Shown here in pieces: positions 37,029 through 48,500 of a stretch of 64,000 nt of DNA. Under the pieces are notes generated by a model. It saw nothing but the letters and a program-made list of their open reading frames with translations, searched no databases and was not told the origin of the DNA. The stretch's first letter is position 1. Each line of letters begins with the position of its first letter. Location of the stretch: assembly GCA_964057225.1 (NCBI GenBank), contig OZ059898.1, positions 13,417,767 to 13,481,766 on the forward strand. The letters run 5' to 3'. Made by a program: the position numbers and the translations under genes. The DNA is from Auanema rhodensis. Lineage: Eukaryota; Nematoda; Chromadorea; Rhabditida; Rhabditidae.

Positions 37029-40000
37029 AGCTTTCAAAGTTAAACTGATAATATCAGAACTCTTAGTCAACTCTGTATATATCTTTTTTCTAAATTTGTA
37101 ACTACATCATTATTATTCTCATCATCATCACAATCATTATCATTATTATCATCATCATCTTCAGTTACAACATGTTATAAGCTATGCAGATAGTGTTTCA
37201 GAGAATTTATAAGAAATATGTAATTATGTTTATCATTCCAACTCAGATTCTGGTACACTTTCAACTTTCAAAATTGAACAAAACAAAAAGAAGTTATGAG
37301 ATTGTTAAAAATAATCTAGATGTTTAAAGATATTCTATCTATTATTCAATAAATATATATTATTATACAAATTCTTCTCTAATATACTAATTCTATAGTT
37401 GGATAAAAAAAGTTTGTTTAGCCCATTTTATTGTGCGTTACATAGATTCACGCCCTTTCTTTTCTACCCTTCGTTTGCTATATTTTGCCCTCGAATTGCC
37501 ATCTCCTATTCCTCCCCTTCGACCTCATCTACATCTTCTTTTCATTCGTCGATGTATGGCCTCTTCGTTTTCCTACATTTTCTTGTCTAACCTTCAAACT
37601 TATTGAAACATTCATCTCTTTTTCGCTTCTCTATCCTTTCTTCCTATCATTTTAAGATGGGGTAGATGCATATGCAAACTGAGAACGAAATTAGTCTAAG
37701 ACGTAATGCTGTCACTGGACTTGCAGCTTTAAAGTTTACATACTTGATGAGCTTTTCATACAAAGTAAAAGACTATTAAATGACTATCCTTATTAAGATT
37801 ATTATTTAGACTCTTCATTATTTCTTCTTCTTCTTCTTCTTCTTTACTTCTTTACTTCTTTACTTCTTCTTAGCCTTCTTCTTCTAAAAATATTTTGTAA
37901 AGCCAATTTTTCTCATCCCACGACACACTATTTTGAAACATTTACTGTCTTCAACTCGTCAACGAGCTTTTTTCCATAAATGAACCACATGCCACCAAAT
38001 ATTACATTTTATTCTTTTTTTTTCTAAAAATTACCTATTCATATTATAAATCAAATAATCACATTTTACTTCACTTATACTTATTTATAGCTTGTGTTAG
38101 CATATCTTTTTTTGATTTCGTATATGGTTTTTTAGCTGTTATTGCTTTTCAAAAAATTGGAAAAATTTTAATTATTGTATATGCTATAATCATTCAAAGT
38201 ATATGATTCTTGTTTTGACTACTGATGAACCTAGACAGAAGCACACACTGATTTGCTCAAATTCGGTATCTTTTCCTCCCACTCCCTCTACTTATTTCTC
38301 CCACTCCCTCAAAATTGTTCATCGTTATGAATCATCAGGTAAGTTAAGATGATATGGCAGATATAGCTTGAACAAGGTTCAGGTTTCTACTCACAAAATT
38401 AATTTATGGCATGCTGTTGATGCTTTATGTTTTTAATTTCACCCGCATGTGTAAATAGAGCCTATCCAGTTTTTCCAAATTCAAAACTAATACTGCAAAC
38501 CATTTTTGAATTTATTTTGAAGTTTATGAATAAAACACTCTAATACTTATGTTTTTTGTCAGCTTGACTCATGTAATCTACGTATTTTTCTCAATATCAG
38601 CTGTTGTTCTTTAAAAACTCAAGACTCAGATTTCTTAATAAGGCCGGTATTTCCTTTGGATATGGATAACCATTCATTTTTATTAATTTTTATTCGCAAT
38701 ATGAATTGCTTAAAACTAATTGAATCTAGGACTGATTTCTTTGGCCTTTTTCTATTTTTAAACTAAACTTGTATTCGTTCCTTAAACAATGCTCTCATTC
38801 ATATTTCGGCACACGCTATCTTCTCAAGATATAGTGACATTAATGTTCTCAGTTTACGCTCGATTTCTGAAATCGTGCTCAGTCTATCTATGAGATGTAT
38901 GAAAATTCTCGCTGTTCTCATGATTTTTCTTCATCCGCATTTCTCTTCTTCGCCTAAAGCTTAGTTTTTACGTTTATATTTCTTTACCAAAAATGTTAAA
39001 TTTATAAAAAAATAGCTGTTTCAACCGGTCTCTTACGCGTCTTGCTCTGAAATTGGCACTCATTAGCATATCCGTGAGATGACGTGTAATGAGACAGGTT
39101 GCCGGAAATACAGTTTAATGTGTCACTCTAAGCTCAAATCTCAAGTGAACAAAGACGATTTCATAAGATTAAAATTTTTTTTGAATCAGCATGGAAGCTC
39201 AGATGATTGATTCACTGTTGTTTGGATAATCATACCATTCTTTATTATTTTTTTTACATCAGAACATGTTGTATGATTCTATTTGAAATGCAAAAAAATG
39301 AAATAAAAAAATAGATTTTTCATTATGAAATATAAGATTTTTAGAAAAATTGTTAGTGAGCTATAATGATTATCGTCTCTAAATGACAATATATGTTTTA
39401 TAACCAACAATTTGTTGTAAATTTCTGAAGGGAATACTTAAGCTCTGCTCAACGTAATAATTTACTCCAAATTTCACCTCTAAACAAGTTCCTGCTACGC
39501 CAGCTTTAGCATATCAAAGCTGAAAAAACAAAATAATTACCATTCTTTCCTCATCTCACGGGAGGGCAATCTTTATTCCCTCCAATGAGTCAGTTTACTA
39601 TTCATATATAGTTAGTGTTGTCGATGTTAATTTTATACAAACTAACTCATTTCATATTAAAGTTATAATGTGAATAGTTATAAAAATACTATTTCGTATA
39701 ATATCAATCACTATTTTACTTTCTAGATATGTTCATATCCCAAGTTATTATCTTTCTTTTTCTTTTTTCTTTTTCTCTCTCTTTCTCCCTCCCTCTCTTT
39801 CTATCTCTGTCTCTCTGCTCATGAATCCAAAAAACGTCCAATAATGTAGTCAATGGTGAATTGTATTGTAGGTTTTAAACGGATAGGAGCTAAGCTGTCT
39901 TTGACATTTTTCCCTCCATCTTTATGCTTTTAATCCAATTCAAATTCTTATTTCAAAGTACAATAACCTATGGTCTTCATCATTTTTTTTGTCATTTTCA

Positions 40001-41002
40001 AATGTCTCTTAGTATTTCTCTCCATATTACATGTCTTTCGTTCAAAAAGCCTCTTTCGATGATGAAAGCTCTAAGAAATTCAATGCAACTGACCAATTAT
40101 CTTTTTAAATTTGCGTATGTCTCTACTATTTTCAGTTCTTCTATTTCTAATTTTTGTTCTAATTTTTCGGTTCAAAAATTACAAAAACTGAAATAATATA
40201 TAACCGTATATAAGTTGAAACTAATGAAACCTATTATTTTTAATCTGAGAACAAGCGAACTTTCAATAGTTTTTTCCATATTTCGTCAAGAGAACGTGTT
40301 TCTCATTCTATCGATTATATTAAATAAAAAAAAAATAGAAAAAGATGAAACGTTAGAAGAAAATGTGAGAAACAGCCTGAAAAAAATACAAAAGGTGTTG
40401 AGGGACAACAAGCCATTACTGCTTATTAGTCTATTGTATTCTTTTAATTTTTCCGTTTTGTTCGAACTCAAAAACGTTTTTTTTAAATGTAAAACAAAAT
40501 ATATATATATATAGTTATCAATATTTTATATGCTATAAACAGCCTTTTTTTTTAATCTTAGAAGTTTCAAAAACCAGTTTTTTAAATTTTAATAATAATT
40601 ACCTTGTATCATAACTATAAATATTACTTTCTGATTGAAAAATATTATAATATTTGATTCATTTTATAAACACAATATGTATATGTTTGCTTGATTTCTT
40701 TCCAATTTGTTTTTCAAAACTTATTCTCAAAAAAAAAGGAAAAATCATGTCTTATATGCCCTTTCTTCGGCGGAAGTTCAAAATGTATGTATATACATAG
40801 TAGTGAGAACAATGAAAATAGGAGGAGTGAAGTAAAATTTTTAGAAATTTCTAAAATTATTTTCATTTTAATCAACATTGGCAACGTTCTCGAACATAAA
40901 TTCTATATAAAAGCTGTAAATAAAATTAGCAAAAAGGGAGGATTGTGGTGAGAGTGAATGAAAATGGAAGAGAGAGATATATTTCTGGAGGGTAAGAAGA
41001 TT

Positions 41003-41039
<37 letters not shown>

Positions 41040-42397
41040 AAGAGCAATGATTAAATCGTTTGAACTCATTGAATATCTTCAGGAGTTTTAATTATATCTG
41101 AATAATATTCAAGTTATTGATAGATTGATTATAGCAATTCTATTAAAGTTTATCCACCTATGGCGAACCTTTGACGTTATTTTGAAAGAAAATTATAATT
41201 TCTTTCGTTTCGTATAGTATTATTGGATATATGTAGTATTTACGTCAAAACGTTATTTGCTTCAGCTGGACAAGCATATCTGATTTGGATTTCATTGCCA
41301 ATTTTCAATATTTGATAACTCAGTTCATTCTACCAAAGATTCTGTTTAACTGAGTTTCTCACAGACATGAATCTTCTTTCTCTTGTGATGAATACTGTGA
41401 TGATCCGAAAACGAAAAAGGAAATAGAGAAAGAAATCCAAAAAGGGGAAGGGGACGAATGAAGTGGAAGAGGAAAGACGGGGGAGTTCGAGAGGAGGGAA
41501 GTGATGAAAATGGTTGAAAGAATGAATGAGAGATAGTTTCCATATATGGAATCATACCTTCCTTTTCCATCTATTTCTCGTTGATTTTCCATTTTATCTC
41601 TTAGACTCTAAGTCTGCTGCACACACAGACGCATACAGAGAATTTTGTCTGTGGCTCTGCCTGTCGATATTGTTGTCCTTTCGGCTCAAATGTCGATTCT
41701 CCCAGAGATAGCTGGGCTGATTTTCACCATTTCAAAGCATTTGCTGTCTTCTAGAGCTTATCGGTTATAAGCTCTGGTCGGCTGGTCATTTTGAAACGTC
41801 GTTTCTATCAGCTTTTTATTTGAAAATTCCTATATAACTGATACTCCGAGCACACTACACCAGGCGGCAGAGAACTCATATATTTGGAGGGAAAACGTGT
41901 ATTTCTCCTAATTATTTCCTGCAAGCGACTGATTCAACTAGAACTCAAGCTGCTTTGCCAAAAGATTTGAAGTGAAACATTCTGTCTCAGCCGGACGGTT
42001 CATTGTTTCACTAACAAATCTATCAGTTCGAATTGTTTTTCATTCGCACTATTGCCGTGTTCTGAGTTGGTTTCAATTCCATAATAGTAACCAATCAGTA
42101 AAAAGCCACTTAAATCAAAGAGCAGTAGTCAGAGTATTTCTGGAGCTAATCTGAAGCTGTCGAGTCTGCGTATTCGTCTCCAATTTCCTCATCATAGTGG
42201 GCACGCAACGACCGTCCAGTTAAATCTCTCTTCCTGCTTCTCTCTCTCTCTCTCTCTTTTCTAATCAACACCTTAACTCATATTCTTCTAATATTACTAT
42301 TATATCTATTATTACCTGTTGTTTCTTCCAATAATTCAAAATTTCACAATCATTGTATTCGTCGTCATTGTCTTCTTCTTCTAATAATTCTACTAAC
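37029..42397. other. 5.4 kb gene-free gap
   Basis: AT-rich DNA with T-rich tracts, TTC repeats (37822-37880) and AG repeats (about 41009-41040). Open frames at 39924-40196, 40215-40514 and 41346-41592 are low-complexity, Phe/Ser/Lys-rich and lack splice context. The last 500 bp is probably the promoter and 5' UTR of the chemoreceptor gene, with a TC repeat at 42240-42258. No RNA gene was recognised. Confidence 0.5.
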
Positions 42398-43949
42398 ATG
42401 ACGGATTACGGTGCAGTGGTACATATGGACGATCTGAGAAACAACAACAATGAATCTTTCTGTTTCGAGAAAGCTATTCCTACAGTCACAAGTCTTCCAT
42501 ACCGTATCGCTGTGTTTATTCATATTCTTCTAACATCATTTTCCTTAATATTCATAGCAGTTGCCTTCTTCTACCTTAGAAAACGACTATATTTTCATAG
42601 AAATATCAAAGTAAGTCATTTATATGAATAGCATTCATATTACTTCATTCACTTTAATGCTGACTGTCTAAGTTTTATAATTTTTCAGATTTTAATAGTA
42701 TTCATGTTTGTTTCTGCTTCTATTTTTTCAGCTCAAATGCTAGTTATGCAGGTACTTTTCTCTATAATTGTATATTTTTTGACCTTCTCCTTCTGATTGT
42801 ATTCAATCTGACTGATGCTCTTGCCCTTTGCTTTCAATTCTATTTCGTATTTTTTATTGAAAATAACACTTTTCTCAAAGTACATATGAGCATCATCCAA
42901 CTATCCAAACATTATTTTTTCAATTTTTTCCTTAAAAATTGATCATTTTCAATTTAAAATTCATTTAGTGTCGACACTTTTTCATTTCCTTCTTCTATAA
43001 GCATCCCTGTGACGTATATGTTCCGGCTGAAGACTGTCTTCCCTATTTACTGCTCAATTCCGTTACGATTGGATGTATGAGTGGAGCTCAGGTGATAAAT
43101 CATTTCATTGGTTTGCAAATGAAAATTCATATTTTTAGGCTTGTATAGCTATTGAACGAATTATTGCTACGTGCTTATTGAAACGATATCAACGATTTGG
43201 CGGTGAATTAGGTGCTATTATGGTTGGAATAACCGTGAGTTTTTAGGAAATTTGCCAAATTTCCGTTCAGTAAAATCTCATTTTCGCAAAAATGTATTTT
43301 TAGGTAATCATATTCCTATGGTTAACTCATGAGACCTTTTGGACTGATGTAACTGGCGCCTATTATCTTACATGCATAACCATACCTGCTGACTCAGCTA
43401 ATAAAGCTAATAGAAATTTTGCGATTCTAATTGGTTTAAACTTCATTTGCATCATTTGTCTTTTGCTACTAAATGCAATTAATAGGCCATACCGTAAGAG
43501 GTAGGAACAATGAAACAAATGGTTTGGCTGCAAATCTCAAATTTCTTTTTGTAGATTACGTTTCAACTTGGCAGATCGTTATCAAGTTGAAGAAAATATA
43601 AATACAACACAATACATATGCCCAATTGTTATAGTTCAATTCATTATTTTAACATTTTATGGAGCATGCACACTAGGTTTAAGATCTTTCAAATCAAGCT
43701 TTCTAGAGGTACCACATCGTCAACTTATAATGTTTGTTTATGTAAGTTTTTAATAGAATATATGATAATCAGTATTATATCTAGGTTGTTCCGTATTTCA
43801 CTTGTATTCTACCAGTTCTCATGATATTCATTGTAAAACGAGGAGTCGAAGTACGTAGTAGAAGTATCAACAAGATGGTGTCTAATGTGGCTACTGGGGA
43901 ACATGGACGAGACACATATTTCCAAGAACTGCTTAAACAATGGTCATAA
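42398..43949 (+). CDS. Sra/Srab-type seven-pass chemoreceptor
   Basis: Seven exons (42398-42610, 42689-42751, 42969-43091, 43139-43234, 43304-43500, 43555-43741, 43785-43949) join in phase to 347 residues. Seven hydrophobic segments are visible, starting IAVFIHILLTSFSLIFIAVAF. Family hallmarks are the TM3 motif IAIERIIATCLLKRYQ and LADRYQVEENINTTQ after TM5, which matches the RYQxxEN signature shared by the Sra, Srab, Srb and Sre groups of nematode chemoreceptors. Predicted location is the ciliary or plasma membrane of a sensory neuron, coupling odorants or other ligands to a G protein. A near-cognate TTG frame runs upstream, but the ATG at 42398 is the first plausible start. The C-terminus is a short basic tail. 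Confidence 0.88.
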
Positions 43950-44118
43950 TCTGACCATTTTTAGCATATATTCTCAGTATTCACATCAATATCAATAAAT
44001 TTAATTATATTTTTGAACAGAAAAAAAGGAAAATACATTAATAATGAAAGTACATAATCGGAAAGAAGAAAAAATAATATTTTTAATTTCTATCACCGTT
44101 AGGAGTTTTATAGTAAAA

Positions 44119-44380
44119 GTACTGAGTTACGTGAAAGTTCACGCATGTACTGAATTACGTGAAAGTTCGCGTATGTACTGAATTACGTGAAAGTTCACGT
44201 ATGTACTGAATTACGTGAAAGTTCACGTATGTACAGTTTTGTGAAACTTCACGTAAAGCATGTTTGGTATGCATTCAGTTACGTGAAAGTTCACGTGAAG
44301 CATGTATGGTACGCACTGAGTTACGTGAAAGTTCACATAAAGCATGTATGGTGTGCACTGAGTTACGTAAAAGTTCACGT
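44119..44380 (+). repeat. array of eight palindromic 28/42-bp repeats
   Basis: Eight units each centre on TTACGTGAAAGTTCACGT, itself an inverted repeat (ACGTGAA, 2-bp spacer, TTCACGT). The first four units recur every 28 bp. The next recur about every 42 bp because a 14-bp spacer (AGCATGTATGGTGY type) is added. The last unit has TTACGTAA in place of TTACGTGA. The array lies about 170 bp downstream of the chemoreceptor stop and 1.2 kb upstream of the PsuG gene. Because 42 is divisible by 3, both strands show spurious open frames. Confidence 0.9.
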
Positions 44381-44740
44381 AATAGCGGAAGTATTTTATA
44401 AATATTTTAAGTTTCAATGAGGTAGGTACTTATAATTAAATTGATCGCCATGAAACTATGTATATCAATAACAATCCAATATAACATTGAATTTATGAAT
44501 ATGAGTGTTTTCGAATGTTTAAAATATATTTTATGATTTTCTCCAATTATTTATTTATAGAATATTGCCAGAGAAACATTAAAAGTTTTTATATTATCAT
44601 GATTTCACTTGTAATAAAGAAATCTATTTGTCGTAAGAAAAATTTAATAATATTATGAGCATATATTATAAAGTGTTATTATAGTTTTCTCTAAATATTC
44701 TCAAAATGAAAAGAAATAAAATCATAAACAGAATAATTAT

Positions 44741-44774
<34 letters not shown>

Positions 44775-45562
44775 TATTATATATTATATACATTATATAT
44801 ACATATCAATTAATATATAATTATTAATAATTAAAAAAATATGAATAATGGTGGGTAGCGGTGATTAATGCTTAAGCCCTATTGTAGGAGTTCAAAAAGC
44901 ATTTTTTTGAACGTCAAATTAGCGATTTGAATATATTTATCAATTTCTTATGAATAGACATATGAGTTTTCAATGATTCATTAGCATATATTTGAATATA
45001 ATTTTCATTTAATCAGATATATGGTTGATGAACGGTTGAACTTATTACTTCCAATTTATTTTTTACTCTTTAACTATAATATTTCAGAATTCCAAATATG
45101 ATATTCATACCCTGAGAGCTACATATCATAACATTACATGGAATCTCGAAAATTGAATTCATCTTTTCAAAATACTGGTAATAATTTGGATAATCAATAA
45201 CGTACTTTGTTCAAACAATGCACTGAAAAATCTTTTTTTTTTAATCTTTTTTGCTTAAAAGAATGAAACAAAAAATGTTGTAAAATCGATTAAACATCAA
45301 AGAATTTTAAGATCTAAACATGTATTTTAACAGAATAACGAGTTAACTGTTCGTTTCTCCTATCAATACTATCATTTACTATCTTTTCTTTTAACATCAC
45401 GTTCTTCATATTATATCTTTGATTGGGGAAGTTTCGACTAATCTTATCAATCTTTATAAAAGCTAACCACAAGTGTTATTAACATATTAAAAAAAATTAT
45501 TTTTCTTATTTTCTTATTTATATGTTATTTTTCCAAATATTATATGTTGTTTTCAGTAAATT
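44381..45562. other. AT-rich intergenic DNA
   Basis: About 1.2 kb with no open frame of interest. It contains an AT dinucleotide run (about 44745-44770). A polypyrimidine-AG acceptor (GTTGTTTTCAG at about 45556) lies 7 bp before the PsuG start codon. Confidence 0.5.
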
Positions 45563-48500
45563 ATGGGATTATTACAACGTGTTCTATATATTTCTTCGCA
45601 ACGATCTTCATCTTTTCTATCAAATCGATTAGTTTTATCAAAGTCAGTACAACAAGCTTTGAACAACAAGAAGGGTGTTGTTGCTTTGGAGAGTACGGTT
45701 ATCACTCATGGATTACCATATCCAAATAATTTGGAGTAGGTGTAGCTAGTTATTTACATAATCTAATAGTTCTTAATTCAAGAACAGCTTTGCACTTGGA
45801 AGAGGAAGTTAGACTAGCTGGTTCAGAACCAGCTACTATCGCTTTGTTAGATGGAAAAGTACGTATTCATAATATTTATTTGAATTTAAATTAATTTTAT
45901 TCAAAAAGGTTCATATTGGACTTACAAAAGATGAATTACAACGTGTAGCTGATACTATGGATTCTGTGAAAGTATCGAGGAGAGATATTCCATATACTTT
46001 AGTAAAAGTTAGTAATTATCTAGTTAGTAGTAACTATACTTTCTCATAATTTGCTTTAGAAATTGGTTGGCGGAACAACTGTAGCTGCGACAATGTATTT
46101 AGCTAATTTATCTGGAATTAAAGTTTTTTCAACTGGCGGAATAGGAGGAGTTCATCGCGGAGCAGATCAAAGTATTATATGTTTAATAAGCCAAGTTATC
46201 AAGATGATTTCAGCTTTTGATATATCAGCAGATTTACAAGAATTATCTCGAACTCCTGTTGTAGTCGTATGTGCTGGCGTTAAAAGCATTCTGGATATAT
46301 CAAAAACTGTTGAATATTTGGTAAAAGATATCAGCTCATATGTCTTGTTGTCTAAATGCTTATTATTTGTTTTTAGGAAACACATTCAGTTAATACTATT
46401 GTACATGGTCCGCGTAATGTTTTTCCTGGTTTCTTTACAGCCCAAACAACTAGCAAATCTCAATTTTCATCTGAATGCTTGAATGAAATTGCTGATGTTA
46501 TAGGTAATCTGTTACATTTCATTTTATAAAACTATCAAATAACTTTTAGGAATGTCAAGTGAAATTGGCTTAGATGCTGGTACTGTCATAGCCTGTCCAA
46601 TTCCTAAAGAATTTGAAGCAGACGGCGAGCTCATTGAAGCTGCTATCCAGACAGCTTTGAAGGAAGCCGAGTAAGTATATGCTTACTCTCTTTTAGACCT
46701 CTGACGTAGTTACAGTCATTTCAAAAGCCAAATAAACAAAATAATGCTGAAAGTAAAGCTTGAAACTTGAATTTTCAGCAATCAGAAAATCCAGTCTCAG
46801 CAAATTACACCATTTTTACTAAAAAGAGTGAATGAGCTAACGAAAGGAGCGTCAATGAGAACAAGTAAGTCAATTGTGGCATAAAGCCAATAGAAAAGAA
46901 AGATGACAACTTTTTTGTGTAAATTTCATATTAATATAGATAAGTCTTTCATATATTTGGACTGTTTAACAAACAACTTAGTGATTTTCTGAATTTTTGA
47001 TCTTCTTCTTCTTCAATCGTTTCGGCTTCCGTTTCCTAGTACTAGAATTGCCTTTTTCAGATATTGGTCTTCTGCGAAATAATGCCAGAATTGGAGGAAC
47101 ATTAGCCAAGATAATAGCTGAACAAGCTCCCAGAATAGTATCAAAACCAGAATCACCATCGACATCTACTAATCCGTCGAGCAAACCAAAAATTGTATGA
47201 CGAATCAATGAAATATCTATCATAAACATGATATTTTATTTTAAAAAATTAAATGAAATTTAACAATAATATAGAGCTAAGTTAAAGCTTAAAATTTTGA
47301 TTTGTTACAATAACATTGAGTCCGGTATTTTTTGCATTGAAAGCTCTGCTCTATTTCAGGCTGTTATCGGTGCGACGATTTTGGACTTTGAAGCTATAAC
47401 TGACCAGGACGTCAAGGTAAGTGACTGTAACTATGTTGTTTGAAAACAAGTAAAATGGGAATGAGATATTTAATATATTCATAATTATATAAGGAATGAA
47501 TGCAGAATTTTCTGATACATAATATATACAACAAGTTAGATTTTTGGGAATTTTGTTTTGGGCTCGTATGGCTATTATGCAAAGAAAATTAATGGGATAG
47601 TTGACAGGAAGAGAAGTAGATGAATAGATGAATGCTGCTGAAAATATTTCTGAATAAAAGAATCAAAGTAAGAGAAATAAAATAATCGTTGAAGATATGA
47701 TCTTCTTCAATTTTAAATATCCTATGTGAACGGCTGATTTTAAAAATAGAATATGGCTAAGCTATCTGCTACTATTTCTTGTGACTAATTGATGAGCTAG
47801 GACCAGGAACTAAGTGAAGTGGATCTGCTAAAGCTACTTGCTCAACCACTGCGCGTTTGATATATGGAGAATAGTCTCTGTCAAAGTATTCTTCTTCGTC
47901 TTCCGTATCCCAATCACTAAAATTATGTGAAATTATAAAATCAGCTAGTTTATAATAGTTAAAACAGACTATTTGGAGAATTCGTTACGAGAGAAGAGAC
48001 GTTGAATATCCTCACGAAGTACAATAACTACAATAAACTTCAGTGGCAATAGGATGTAATAAATCACAATAGAAATAGCATCAAGACGTCCATGCATCCA
48101 TCTGAAAAAAGTTTTAAGATTCTCATTTGAGCTTTCCCTTAGAATTTACTTCATTAGCTTAACTTGACAATGATTATCTTCCTTACATTCCACATAATAT
48201 CCGAACATTGTGGAATTTTTGACTAAAACAATGAAATATATGAATATATCTTAGATCTCATAAAATCATTGTTTGATCTGTTTTGATTTATATGTTATAC
48301 CTGAGCAGAAGCTTCGTAAATCGTGAGCTGCACAGCATTCTAAGCTACTTTGGACATAATCCCAGAATGGACAGACATCATCTGATTCCATCTAAACGAT
48401 AAAGTTTTGATACTGTTTGAATAGCAAGTGAATTAAGCTATACTAACCTGCTTTTGTGTTATATCATAAAGTGTCTGTGTGAATCCCTTATTGACCCATG

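Noticed and set aside
39924-40514. Two adjacent open frames in the 37-42 kb gap
   Set aside because: Low-complexity Phe, Ser, Lys and Ile composition, no acceptors or donors that join them, and no recognisable motif.
44187-44420. Open frames on both strands across the palindromic array
   Set aside because: The period of 42 bp is divisible by 3 and the unit is palindromic, so both strands stay open by construction.
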